DNA of 64,000 nucleotides, taken from the NCBI RefSeq assembly GCF_030816195.1, contig NZ_JAUSXS010000001.1:186001-250000 (forward strand), read 5' to 3'. Positions 22,445 through 31,162 of the stretch are shown here, one piece after another. Under the pieces are notes generated by a model, which saw only the letters and a program-made list of their open reading frames with translations, had not been told where the DNA came from and did no database searches. Numbering within the stretch: the first letter of the stretch is position 1; each line of letters begins with the position of its first letter. The stretch comes from Pseudomonas sp. W4I3. Its GTDB lineage: Bacteria > Pseudomonadota > Gammaproteobacteria > Pseudomonadales > Pseudomonadaceae. The position numbers and the translations under genes were made by a program.

Positions 22445-23851
22445 ATGGGCTTGAACAACCAGTGGATGCAACGCGACCTCGCGGTGCTGTGGCATCCCTG
22501 CACCCAGATGAAAGACCACCAGCAACTGCCCCTTGTGCCGATCAAGCGCGGTGAAGGCGTATGGCTGGAGGACTTCGAAGGCAAGCGTTACCTCGATGCG
22601 GTCAGTTCCTGGTGGGTCAACGTATTCGGCCACGCCAATCCGCGTATCAACCAGCGCATCAAGGACCAGGTCGACCAGTTGGAGCACGTGATCCTCGCCG
22701 GTTTCAGCCACCAGCCGGTGATCGAGTTGTCCGAGCGACTGGTCGCGATGACCCCCGAAGGCCTGACTCGCTGCTTTTATGCCGATAACGGTTCATCGTG
22801 TATCGAAGTCGCGCTGAAGATGAGCTTTCACTATTGGCTCAACCGTGGCCTGCCGAACAAGAAGCGCTTCGTCACCCTGACCAACAGCTACCACGGCGAA
22901 ACCATCGCCGCGATGTCGGTGGGCGACGTGCCGCTGTTTACCGAGACCTACAAGGCGTTGCTGCTCGACACCCTCAAAGTGCCAAGCCCTGACTGCTACC
23001 TGCGCCCTGAGGGCGTGAGCTGGGAAGAACATTCACGCACGATGTTCCTGGCCATGGAGCAGACCCTGGCCGAGCACCATGACAGCGTCGCCGCCGTCAT
23101 CGTCGAACCGCTGATCCAGGGTGCCGGTGGCATGCGCATGTATCACCCGGTGTACCTCAAGCTGCTGCGCGAAGCCTGCGACCGCTATGGCGTGCACTTG
23201 ATCCACGACGAAATCGCCGTGGGCTTTGGCCGCACGGGCAGCATGTTCGCCTGTGAACAAGCCGGCATCCGCCCGGACTTCCTGTGCCTGTCCAAAGCCC
23301 TGACCGGCGGCTACCTGCCCCTGGCCGCCGTGGTCACCACCGACGACGTCTACAGCGCCTTCTACGACGACTACCCCACCCTGCGCGCCTTCCTGCACTC
23401 CCACAGCTACACCGGCAACCCGCTGGCCTGCGCGGCGGCCCTGGCCACCCTGGATATCTTCGAAGAAGACAACGTCATCGAAAACAACAAGGCGCTGGCC
23501 CAGCGCATGGCCAGCGCCACGGCGCACCTGGTGGACCACCCGCACGTCTCTGAAGTGCGCCAGACCGGCATGGTGCTGGCCATCGAAATGGTGCAGGACA
23601 AAGCCACCAAGGCCCCCTATCCCTGGCAGGAACGCCGTGGCCTGAAGGTATTCGAGCATGCCCTGGAGCGCGGCGCGCTGTTGCGTCCGCTGGGCAGCGT
23701 GGTGTACTTCCTGCCGCCGTACGTGATAACACCGGAGCAGATCGATTTTCTCGCCGAGGTCGCGAGTGAAGGCATCGATATCGCCACCAACAGCAAGGTC
23801 AGCGTTGCAGTGCCGAAGGATTTTCACCCAGGTTTTCGCGATCCGGGCTAG
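22445..23851 (+). CDS. bioA: Adenosylmethionine-8-amino-7-oxononanoate aminotransferase
   Basis: PLP aminotransferase of biotin synthesis that uses SAM as amino donor to make 7,8-diaminopelargonate. The 468-residue product has YADNGSSCIEVALKM, SYHGET, the PLP-contact HDEIAVGFGRTG (Asp255) and the Schiff-base lysine in LCLSKALTGG (Lys284). BioA-type WHPCTQMKDH lies at the N-terminus, which separates it from other class III transaminases. Upstream in-frame codons lack similarity, so MGLNNQW is taken as the start. The other bio genes are not in the window. Confidence 0.95.
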   Translation: MGLNNQWMQRDLAVLWHPCTQMKDHQQLPLVPIKRGEGVWLEDFEGKRYLDAVSSWWVNVFGHANPRINQRIKDQVDQLEHVILAGFSHQPVIELSERLVAMTPEGLTRCFYADNGSSCIEVALKMSFHYWLNRGLPNKKRFVTLTNSYHGETIAAMSVGDVPLFTETYKALLLDTLKVPSPDCYLRPEGVSWEEHSRTMFLAMEQTLAEHHDSVAAVIVEPLIQGAGGMRMYHPVYLKLLREACDRYGVHLIHDEIAVGFGRTGSMFACEQAGIRPDFLCLSKALTGGYLPLAAVVTTDDVYSAFYDDYPTLRAFLHSHSYTGNPLACAAALATLDIFEEDNVIENNKALAQRMASATAHLVDHPHVSEVRQTGMVLAIEMVQDKATKAPYPWQERRGLKVFEHALERGALLRPLGSVVYFLPPYVITPEQIDFLAEVASEGIDIATNSKVSVAVPKDFHPGFRDPG

Positions 23852-23864
23852 CGTCCAAACCCCC

Positions 23865-23949
23865 TGTAGGAGCGAGCTTGCTCGCGAAGGTATTCCAGGC
23901 ACATCGCGGCGTCGGCTGTAGGTTTTTCGCGAGCAAGCTCGCTCCTACA
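23865..23949. repeat. REP doublet, TGTAGGAGCGAGC family
   Basis: TGTAGGAGCGAGCTTGCTCG and its inverted partner are separated by about 40 nt, between bioA and rsmE. Confidence 0.85.
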
Positions 23950-23992
23950 GTAAGACAGAAGTGTGTATGCATAAATTTTCCAGAGAACCGCA

Positions 23993-24712
23993 ATGAGACT
24001 GTCCCGTTTTTTCACCGACACCCCGCTGAGCCTCGGCGACCACGAGTTGCCTGAAGCCCAGGCGCATTACATCAGCAGGGTGTTGCGCATGGTCGAAGGC
24101 GACGCCGTGCAACTGTTCGACGGCTCGGGCCAGGAGTTTCTCGGGCAGTTGCTGGAAGTCGGCAAAAAACGCGTATCCGTGCAACTGACCGAAAGCTTCA
24201 AGGGCCAGACTGAATCGCCGCTGCATATTCATCTTGGCCAGGGCCTGTCGCGGGGCGAACGCATGGACTGGGCGATCCAGAAAGCCACCGAACTGGGCGT
24301 CAACGCCATCACGCCGATTTTCAGCGACCGCTGCGAAGTGCGCCTCAAAGACGAACGCGCCGACAAACGCCTGCTGCACTGGCGCCAGGTGGCGATCAGC
24401 GCGTGCGAGCAATGCGGGCGGTCGACGGTACCGGTGATTCACCCGCCGCTGTTGTTGGCGGATTGGCTCAAGCAAGCCGAGGCCGACTTGAAGCTGGTGT
24501 TGCACCCGGTGGCCGAGCCGATGGTCAGCCATGCCAAGCCTTCAAGCCTGGCCTTCCTGATCGGGCCGGAGGGTGGGCTGACCGACAACGAAGTCGAAAC
24601 CGCCCAGGCCGCCGGCTTCCATGCCGCCCGCCTCGGCCCGCGGGTATTGCGCACCGAGACTGCACCGGTCGTGGCGCTGGCCGTCGCTCAACAACTCTGG
24701 GGTGACTTCTAA
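23993..24712 (+). CDS. rsmE: 16S rRNA (uracil1498-N3)-methyltransferase
   Basis: SPOUT-fold enzyme that methylates U1498 of 16S rRNA with SAM. The 239-residue product has the N-terminal PUA-like part (YISRVLRMVEGD). The knot region has IGPEGGLTDNE and LGPRVLRTETAP, the RsmE signatures, and KATELGV in the middle. Normal length. Confidence 0.96.
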   Translation: MRLSRFFTDTPLSLGDHELPEAQAHYISRVLRMVEGDAVQLFDGSGQEFLGQLLEVGKKRVSVQLTESFKGQTESPLHIHLGQGLSRGERMDWAIQKATELGVNAITPIFSDRCEVRLKDERADKRLLHWRQVAISACEQCGRSTVPVIHPPLLLADWLKQAEADLKLVLHPVAEPMVSHAKPSSLAFLIGPEGGLTDNEVETAQAAGFHAARLGPRVLRTETAPVVALAVAQQLWGDF

Positions 24713-24738
24713 CCACCCATGCAAACCCAATCAAAACT

Positions 24739-24764
24739 GTGGGAGGGGCAAGCCCCCTCCCACA
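24739..24764. repeat. Single REP-like hairpin
   Basis: TGTGGGAGGGG and CCCCTCCCACA flank CAAGC. The half-element lies between the convergent rsmE and solute-binding genes and may act as a terminator. Confidence 0.65.
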
Positions 24765-24779
24765 TTTGGTGTGTGGCGA

Positions 24780-25682
24780 TCACTCCACCGGGTCGCTGAT
24801 CGGCCTGGCGATAATCTGCTTCAGCTCAGTGGTCATCGGGAACTCCAGGTTCAACCCCTTAGGCGGAATCGGCTGCTCAAACCAGCGCTGGTAAATCCCA
24901 TTGATCTCTCCACTGCGGTACAGCTCTGCGAGTGTCTCGTTGACCACTGCCAGAAACTGCGGGTCGTCCTTGCGTACCATGCAGCTGTAGATTTCCCGCG
25001 ATTGCTCTTGCCCCACCACCACCCAGTTATGTGGGTCTTTTGCTTTGGCGCGCTCACCGTAGAGCAGCGCGTCATCCATATAGAAGGCCGCCGCGCGGCC
25101 AGTTTCGAGCATCTTGAACGCTTCGCCATGGTCCTTGGCGCTGATCACGAACATATCGGCCTTGTGCTCGGCGTTGTAGCGCTTGAGGAATCGCTCGTTG
25201 GTGGTGCCGGCGGTGGTCACCACGTTCTTGCCCTTGAGGTCGTCAAAGCCGTTGATCCCGCTGTCCCTGGCGGTCAGCAATTGGCCCTTCACGTAGATAA
25301 AACCGTAGGAGAACGCCACCTGCTGTTGCCGTTCAGCCGTCACGCCGGTAGAGCCGCACTCCAGATCCACCGTGCCGTTCTGCACCAGGGGAATACGGGT
25401 TTGAGAGGTCACCAGGTTGTAGTTCACCTTGAGGTCCGCCACCCCGGTTTTCTGCTGGATACGCGCCACGATCCTGTTCGCCAGGTCCACCGAATAGCCC
25501 ATGGGTTTGCCACTGCTGTCGGCCACATAGGAAAACGGCACCGACGCATCGCGGTACCCCAGGGTGATGGACTTGGCGCTGGCGATCTTGCTCAAGGTGC
25601 CGTCGAGCGGCGCTTGCGTCGCCTGCGCCTGTGCGCCGAACAAAAGGCCCAGGGTGCAGCCGGTCAACAGGATTTTTTTCAT
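24780..25682 (-). CDS. Amino-acid ABC transporter substrate-binding protein (GltI-like)
   Basis: The 300-residue product has a signal peptide (about 1-23, ending AQA). The family-3 binding domain is of the glutamate/aspartate type: ITLGYRDASVPFSYV, GYSVDLANRIV, VDLECGSTG and a conserved KDHGEAF region. It lies 33 bp downstream of a D-amino-acid-dehydrogenase-like gene on the same strand and is probably co-transcribed with it. No permease or ATPase is nearby, so it would have to share a transporter. The ligand could be an acidic or a D-amino acid (inference). Confidence 0.85.
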   Translation of the reverse strand: MKKILLTGCTLGLLFGAQAQATQAPLDGTLSKIASAKSITLGYRDASVPFSYVADSSGKPMGYSVDLANRIVARIQQKTGVADLKVNYNLVTSQTRIPLVQNGTVDLECGSTGVTAERQQQVAFSYGFIYVKGQLLTARDSGINGFDDLKGKNVVTTAGTTNERFLKRYNAEHKADMFVISAKDHGEAFKMLETGRAAAFYMDDALLYGERAKAKDPHNWVVVGQEQSREIYSCMVRKDDPQFLAVVNETLAELYRSGEINGIYQRWFEQPIPPKGLNLEFPMTTELKQIIARPISDPVE

Positions 25683-25715
25683 TGTTATTCTCCGTTGGTT
25701 TCGGGTGGTAGAGAT

Positions 25716-26957
25716 TCAAGCGGCGCGGGGCGCCAGGCCCTGCAGGTCGATGGAAGGCGCGCGCTGATCGATCAGCTCGGCCAGCAGTTGGCCGCTGCCG
25801 CACGCCAGCGTAAAGCCAAGGGCGCCGTGGCCGAGGTTCAGCCACAAGTTGCGGTAGCGGCTGGCGCCAATCAGCGGTACTCCGGTCGGCGTGGCCGGGC
25901 GCATGCCGGCCCATTCGAGCGCATGGGCGTAGTCGCCAGCCAGGGGAAATGTGTCCAGGGCCTGGCGCTTGATCAAGGCCAGGCGCTTGGGCTCAAGGCC
26001 CGCGTCGAAGCCGACGATATCCACCATCGCCGCGACGCGCAGTTGCTCGCCGATACGTGCGTAGACGATCTTGCGGTCATAGTCGGTAATGCTCAAGTTC
26101 GGCGCCCGGTGCTCGGCGCCAATCGGCACGCTCAGGCTGTAACCCTTGAGTGGATACAGCGGCAGCGCCAGCCCTGGCAAGCCCAACGCGGCGCTGCGGT
26201 GCCCGGCTGCCAGCACCACGTGTGTCACCGGCATCACCTCATGCCCCAGCTCGATGGCCTGTACGGCACCGTCGGCATGGCGCAGCCCGGTGACCTTGCG
26301 CCCCAGCATAAACGTGCAGCGCCCCGACGCCTCAAGCCGGGCCGCCAGCCGTTGGCAGAAGGCATGACAATCGGCGACTTCCTCGTTTGGCGTGTAGATA
26401 CCGCCAACAAAATCCGCCGCCGCCAATGTCGGCTCCAGCCGCGCGCAATCGTGCGTCGACAGCACCTGTTGCTGCAAAACATCGGTGACCTTGCTGCGCG
26501 CATGCTCGAAGGTGGCGGCATTACGGAAGGTCACCAGCTTGCCGTTTCGGCGCCAATCGAAACCCTCCAGGCGGTCATCCACGCGCCAATGCTCCAACGT
26601 GGTCTGGCTCAAGGACGCGAGGCGCAATAAATGGGCGGCATTGCGCTTATTCACCGAACTCCGGCAGGCGGCCATGAAGGCGGCCATCCAGCGCCATTGT
26701 TGGGGGTCCAGCCGTGGGCGCAGCTTCAACGGCGAGTCACCGCGCAGCAACCAGCCAAGCGCCTGCAGCGGCACGCCGGCATCCGCCAACGGCGCCACAT
26801 AGCGATAGGACAGCTGCCCGCCATTGGCGAAGCTGGTTTCGCTGGCCAAGCTGTCGCGGGCGTCGATCAGCGTCACTTCATGGCCGGCACGCACCAAGGC
26901 ATAAGCGCTCGCCAAGCCGATGACTCCACCGCCGATGATACAAACCTGCCTGGCCAT
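25716..26957 (-). CDS. D-amino acid dehydrogenase-like FAD oxidoreductase (DadA family)
   Basis: The 413-residue product opens with the FAD-binding dinucleotide fold CIIGGGVIGLASAYALVRAG. It carries the DadA-type SFANGGQLSY motif, LYPLKGYSLSVP and C-terminal NLWLNLGHGALGFTLACGSG. DadA enzymes oxidise D-amino acids to 2-oxo acids and pass electrons to the respiratory chain. This is probably a second, specialised copy, because it is not next to an alanine racemase. The shorter start was chosen because the FAD motif begins right after it. A LysR gene is divergent. Confidence 0.87.
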   Translation of the reverse strand: MARQVCIIGGGVIGLASAYALVRAGHEVTLIDARDSLASETSFANGGQLSYRYVAPLADAGVPLQALGWLLRGDSPLKLRPRLDPQQWRWMAAFMAACRSSVNKRNAAHLLRLASLSQTTLEHWRVDDRLEGFDWRRNGKLVTFRNAATFEHARSKVTDVLQQQVLSTHDCARLEPTLAAADFVGGIYTPNEEVADCHAFCQRLAARLEASGRCTFMLGRKVTGLRHADGAVQAIELGHEVMPVTHVVLAAGHRSAALGLPGLALPLYPLKGYSLSVPIGAEHRAPNLSITDYDRKIVYARIGEQLRVAAMVDIVGFDAGLEPKRLALIKRQALDTFPLAGDYAHALEWAGMRPATPTGVPLIGASRYRNLWLNLGHGALGFTLACGSGQLLAELIDQRAPSIDLQGLAPRAA

Positions 26958-27064
26958 CCCCGCCTCCCGCCTTCGATTAAGAGCGCTCAGCGTAGAGCCA
27001 GGTGACAGGCCACCGACAATGAATAAAGATGGCTCACCTATAAACAAAGGTTATGGGACTCGCC

Positions 27065-27970
27065 ATGCGCTTGCGTCATATCGAAATCTTCCAGGCCATC
27101 CGCCAGACCGGCTCGATCAGCGCCGCCGCGCAGTTGCTGCACGTCTCGCAACCGGCCGTGACCAAAGTGTTGCAGCACGCCGAACTGCAGCTGGGCTTTG
27201 CGTTGTTCCTGCGGGTACGTGGCAAATTGCAGCCCACGCCAGAAGCGCTGGCGCTGGAAAGCGAAGTCGAGAAAGTCAGCGCAAGCCTTCAAGGCGTGCG
27301 GCGCCTGGCCAACAGCTTGCGCCGCGAACCTGGGCAAAGCATCCGCATCGGCGCGATCCCCGCGTTGGCGCTGTCGCTGCTGCCGCCGTCGATCCTTCAA
27401 TGGAAGCGCGATTACCCGGACGTCGCCTGCGAGCTGTCCAGCGACCATAGCCGCGAACTGGTGCAGAAGCTGCTGATGCGCGAGATCGACCTGGCGCTGA
27501 CCCTCAGTTTCTCAGGGCATCCAGGGCTCACCACCCAGGTGCTGGCCAACGGTGTACTGGTGGCGCTGGCGTCAAAAGGCTATTGGCCGGACGCTGGACG
27601 GCACAAGCCCCTGCCGTTGGCCGAACTGGCCGGCGCGCCCCTGATCGGCCTGTCCAGCGCCGACCCGCTGGCGGCGAAGCTGGGCAGTTATCTGGAAAAT
27701 GTCGAGCCCGCGCCACGGGTGACGATCTCGGTGCAAACCTATTCACTGGCCCGTGCGATGGTCGAATCCGGCGCGGGCCTGACCGTGATCGATCCGTTCA
27801 CCGCGCTGGGGGCTTCGACGGCCACGACGGACATCCGCACGCTTACCCCGCCGCTGCCCATCACCCTCTACGCGCTGACCCGCGCCAACGAGCCACCGCC
27901 GCACATGCTGGCCCGGCTGCTGGAGATTGTCGGCAGTCGCGCCGGTGAGCTGCTGGAACGCCTTCAGTGA
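27065..27970 (+). CDS. LysR-family transcriptional regulator
   Basis: The 301-residue product has an N-terminal winged helix (MRLRHIEIFQAIRQTGSISA, LHVSQPAVTKVLQHAE) and a periplasmic-binding-like effector domain from about residue 90. It is divergent from the dadA-like/solute-binding operon with a 107-bp gap, the usual layout for a regulator of the neighbouring genes. A GGGA at 6 nt favours this ATG over the one 12 nt upstream. Confidence 0.9.
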   Translation: MRLRHIEIFQAIRQTGSISAAAQLLHVSQPAVTKVLQHAELQLGFALFLRVRGKLQPTPEALALESEVEKVSASLQGVRRLANSLRREPGQSIRIGAIPALALSLLPPSILQWKRDYPDVACELSSDHSRELVQKLLMREIDLALTLSFSGHPGLTTQVLANGVLVALASKGYWPDAGRHKPLPLAELAGAPLIGLSSADPLAAKLGSYLENVEPAPRVTISVQTYSLARAMVESGAGLTVIDPFTALGASTATTDIRTLTPPLPITLYALTRANEPPPHMLARLLEIVGSRAGELLERLQ

Positions 27971-28008
27971 CAGGCGGCTTGCCCTGATGCCAGTCAGTTA
28001 AGGCTTTT

Positions 28009-28108
28009 TGTAGGAGCGAGCTTGCTCGCGAAGAATTCAGGGCCCCCCGCGTTTATCCAGAATGAACGCGTTGCCTGGACGTTTTTCGCGAGCAAGCTCG
28101 CTCCTACA
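28009..28108. repeat. REP doublet, TGTAGGAGCGAGC family
   Basis: TGTAGGAGCGAGCTTGCTCG and its inverted copy flank about 55 nt, between the 3' ends of the LysR and hemolysin III genes. Confidence 0.85.
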
Positions 28109-28122
28109 GTGAGCTCCCACAT

Positions 28123-28740
28123 TCAAAGCACGTAATGCATGATCGCCACAAAATGCAGCAGGCTGCCGCCGATCACAAACAAGTGCCAGATCCCATGGGA
28201 ATGGCGCAGGCGATCCTCCAGCGCAAAAAAGATAATGCCCACGGTGTACAACACCCCGCCCGACGCCAGCCACACAAACCCGGCCGTGCCCAACGCCGCG
28301 AGCAGCGGTTTGACCGCCACCAGCACGATCCAGCCCATCACCGCATAGATCACGATGGACAGGATGCGCGCCTCCGAGCGTGGCTTGATCTCCTGCAAAA
28401 TGCCGATCACCGCCAGCCCCCACACAATCCCGAACAGCGTCCAGCCCCACGGCCCGCGCAGTGTCACCAGGCAAAACGGTGTGTAGCTGCCGGCGATCAG
28501 CAGGTAGATCGAAAAGTGATCGACCTTCTGCATGATCTCTTTTCGCCGCCCTCGCACGCTGTGATACACCGTCGAAGCGCTGTACAACACGATCAGCGTA
28601 AAACCATAAATCGCCACGCTGACGATCTTCCAGGGGCTGCCATCCATAGCCGCCACCACCAGCATCCACACCGCGCCGATACACGCCGCGACAGCGCCGA
28701 GCAAATGGCTCCACGCGTTGAAACGTTCCCCGTGATACAT
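28123..28740 (-). CDS. Hemolysin III family membrane protein (YqfA/TrhA-like)
   Basis: The 205-residue product has seven membrane segments and the HlyIII/PAQR metal-site residues: FNAWSHLLGA near the start, STVYHSVRG with KVDHFSIYLLIAGSYTP, and HSHGIWHLFVIGGSLLHF at the end. The family is related to adiponectin receptors; the E. coli member affects membrane energetics. True hemolysin activity should not be assumed. Confidence 0.93.
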   Translation of the reverse strand: MYHGERFNAWSHLLGAVAACIGAVWMLVVAAMDGSPWKIVSVAIYGFTLIVLYSASTVYHSVRGRRKEIMQKVDHFSIYLLIAGSYTPFCLVTLRGPWGWTLFGIVWGLAVIGILQEIKPRSEARILSIVIYAVMGWIVLVAVKPLLAALGTAGFVWLASGGVLYTVGIIFFALEDRLRHSHGIWHLFVIGGSLLHFVAIMHYVL

Positions 28741-28883
28741 CTATCGTTGACCTCCCATCACCCTTGACGGCTGGCGGCAAGCCTCCAGCCTTGCGCATCA
28801 GAGTGCAAGCGCCGTGTGACGTTCCGGCGACGCCGCAAGGTTTTACGGGCACAATCGAGGGCATTCGAACAAGAGCCCCGGCC

Positions 28884-29804
28884 ATGTTGATCGACGAAGA
28901 ATTCACCCTCAAAAAGCTGGAAATCTTCCTGGCGTTCATGCGCACCGGCAACCTCGCCCGCGCCGCCGCCGAGTTGCAAACCAGCAATGTCAGCGTGCAC
29001 CGCGCCATTCATTCGCTGGAAAATGCCCTGCGCTGCCCGCTGTTCAAACATGAAGGGCGCAACCTCACACCACTGGAAAGCGCCTACGTACTCGAAGAGC
29101 GCGCGCAGAAACTGGTGGCCGACGTCGTCGACAGCGTGCGCCTGACCCGCGAAGCCGCCGGTTTCTCCGCCGAGCGCTTCAAGCTGGGCTCGCTGTATTC
29201 GCTGACGGTCAAGACCGTGCCGCAACTGATCATGGGCCTGAAAATCCGCCGCAGCGAACTGAATATCGACTTGATTCTGGGCTCCAACTTCGACCTGCTC
29301 TACAAGCTCAAGAACATGGAAGTGGACGCGATCCTCATCTCCCTCGACGACCGCGCCAACGACCCGGACTGTGAGCAGATCGAGCTGTTCTGCGACGATA
29401 TTTTCCTCGCCACCCCGGCCGACTCGCCCTTCGACCGCGAACAGCAGATCGACTTGGCCGAGGTGCGCGACGCGACTTTCATCACCCTCAGCCAAGGCTT
29501 CGCCACCCATCAGGACGGCAATCGGGTGTTCAAGCAGGCGGGGTTCGAGCCGAAGGTGGCGATGCAGGTCAACGACATCTTCACGCTGCTGAGCATGGTC
29601 AGTTCGGGGGTGGGTTATGCGTTGCTGCCGGGCCGGATCGCGGCGGTGTACGAGAACCGTGTGAAGCTGATACCGCTGCAGCCCAGGTATCGGCTGCAGC
29701 AGCATATCGGCGTGGTGTTCCTGAAGGCCAAGGAGCGTGACCCGAACCTGCTGGCGTTGCTGGCGGAGTGTCGGATGTATGCCAATCGCCAGGCGCCGCC
29801 CTGA
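28884..29804 (+). CDS. mdcR: LysR-family regulator of the malonate decarboxylase locus
   Basis: The 306-residue product has a LysR winged helix near the N-terminus (LEIFLAFMRTGNLARAAAEL, SNVSVHRAIHSLE) and an effector domain with LGSLYSLTVKTVPQLIMGLK. Its position at the end of the mdc/mad gene set matches the MdcR activator of malonate catabolism. It runs convergent to that operon, with a palindromic repeat between the stops. The ATG used starts the conserved domain; the open frame extends 40 codons further upstream without similarity. Confidence 0.88.
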   Translation: MLIDEEFTLKKLEIFLAFMRTGNLARAAAELQTSNVSVHRAIHSLENALRCPLFKHEGRNLTPLESAYVLEERAQKLVADVVDSVRLTREAAGFSAERFKLGSLYSLTVKTVPQLIMGLKIRRSELNIDLILGSNFDLLYKLKNMEVDAILISLDDRANDPDCEQIELFCDDIFLATPADSPFDREQQIDLAEVRDATFITLSQGFATHQDGNRVFKQAGFEPKVAMQVNDIFTLLSMVSSGVGYALLPGRIAAVYENRVKLIPLQPRYRLQQHIGVVFLKAKERDPNLLALLAECRMYANRQAPP

Positions 29805-29807
29805 TCT

Positions 29808-29921
29808 GATCGTTCCCACGCTCCGCGTGGGAAACGCCTCTTGGGACGCTCCGCGTCCCGCCTTCAAGAGCGGACGCGGAGCGTCCAGAGCTGCATCCCC
29901 ACGCAGAGCGTGGGAACGATC
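29808..29921. repeat. Nested palindromic intergenic repeat
   Basis: GATCGTTCCCACGCTCCGCG on the left is answered by CGTGGGAACGATC on the right. Inside lie two smaller palindromes (GGGACGCTCCGCGTCCC and GGACGCGGAGCGTCC). The element differs from the REP families elsewhere in the window. It fills the space between the convergent mdcR and madM stops and can form a long hairpin on either strand. Confidence 0.75.
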
Positions 29922-29932
29922 AAAGCCCCCAG

Positions 29933-30697
29933 TCAGCCCACCAAACCCCGCATCGCAAGAAACAGCAACGACGGCCCAAGCAAACACCCTAGGGCTGTAT
30001 AGAACGCGGCCGTCAGGCAACCGTACGGCACCAGCTTCGGATCGGTCGCCGCCAAGCCGCCTGCCACACCGCTGGAAGTGCCCATCAATCCACCGAAAAT
30101 CACCGCGCTGCGTGGGTTGTTCAGCCCGATCAGCGGCGCTACGAACGGTGTCATCACCATCACCAGAATCGCCTTGATCAACCCTGCGGCTATGGACAAC
30201 GCCATGACCTCGGAACTGGCCCCGATCGCCGCGCCGGTCACCGGGCCGACGATGTAGGTCACGGCCCCGGCACCAATGGTGGTCAGGCTCACCGCATCGG
30301 TATAACCGAACGCCATGGCCACCCCGACGCCGGCAATAAACGACGAACCCACGCCGACAAACAGCGCAAGCACGCCCACATACCCGGCGCGCTTGAGCTC
30401 ATCGACACTCACCCCAAAGGCCGTGGCGACAATGGCGAAATCGCGCAGCATGGCGCCGCCCAGCAGACCGATACCTGACAACAGCGGAATATCCACCACA
30501 CCCTTCGAGCCGCCGGTGAACGCGCCGCCTACATACGACAGCAACAAGCCCAGCAGAATGGCGATGGCCGAGCCGTGCAGGCGGCCTTTGGTGAAGGTGT
30601 TGGAAATCCAATAGGAGACCCACATGGTCAGGCCGATCAGGGCAAAACCACTGATCAAGCCGTAGCCGGTGATCACTTTCATCAACGATTCGTACAT
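29933..30697 (-). CDS. madM: Malonate transporter subunit MadM
   Basis: The 254-residue product is an inner-membrane protein with about eight segments, starting MYESLMKVITGYGLISGFAL. It has GVVDIPLLSGIGLLGGAMLRDFA and FGGLMGTSSGVAGGLAATDP, characteristic of MadM. With MadL it forms a two-subunit malonate:cation symporter. It starts 5 bp after madL ends and is the last gene of the operon. Confidence 0.95.
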   Translation of the reverse strand: MYESLMKVITGYGLISGFALIGLTMWVSYWISNTFTKGRLHGSAIAILLGLLLSYVGGAFTGGSKGVVDIPLLSGIGLLGGAMLRDFAIVATAFGVSVDELKRAGYVGVLALFVGVGSSFIAGVGVAMAFGYTDAVSLTTIGAGAVTYIVGPVTGAAIGASSEVMALSIAAGLIKAILVMVMTPFVAPLIGLNNPRSAVIFGGLMGTSSGVAGGLAATDPKLVPYGCLTAAFYTALGCLLGPSLLFLAMRGLVG

Positions 30698-30702
30698 GGC
30701 AA

Positions 30703-31095
30703 TCACCCGGCTTCTTTGGTGGGAGCCGCCGCGACAGGCTCGCGGTTGCCGATGCGAACCAGCACCGGCACCAGGGCAAAGCCCAGTACCACTGCAACGG
30801 TCCCGGCCAGAATCGCCATGGGGCCACCACTGATAGCGCCATACACGTTTTGCTGAGCCGCCATCGCCACCACAATCGGGATATAGATCGCGGCCCAGAA
30901 GCTCACGCCCTGCTCCGACTTGCCGGTAAACAAACCGCGCTTGCCCAGATAACTGCCCAGGCCGATCAGCAGCAGCATGGCGATACCCACCCCGCCGACG
31001 TTGGCGGGAATGCCCATCCATTTACCCAGCAGTTCACCGACAAACAGGCCGGCCAACGTGCACAGCGCCAGAAACGCCACACCGTAGATAATCAT
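30703..31095 (-). CDS. madL: Malonate transporter subunit MadL
   Basis: The 130-residue product has about four membrane segments (MIIYGVAFLALCTLAGLFVG, IPANVGGVGIAMLLLIGLGS, FWAAIYIPIVVAMAAQQNVY and a final hydrophobic helix). This is the usual MadL layout and length. Twenty upstream in-frame codons are rejected because the first membrane helix begins at this ATG. It follows mdcH by 67 bp. Confidence 0.94.
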   Translation of the reverse strand: MIIYGVAFLALCTLAGLFVGELLGKWMGIPANVGGVGIAMLLLIGLGSYLGKRGLFTGKSEQGVSFWAAIYIPIVVAMAAQQNVYGAISGGPMAILAGTVAVVLGFALVPVLVRIGNREPVAAAPTKEAG

Positions 31096-31162
31096 TGTTG
31101 TTGTCCTCAAAGTGCTCGATCGAAATTGTTGTTGTTGTGCTTCGAAAGCCTTCAATGCTGCT

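Noticed and set aside
28123..28740. Hemolysin function for the HlyIII family gene
   Set aside because: Family name only; sequence shows a PAQR-like seven-helix protein and nothing specific for pore formation.
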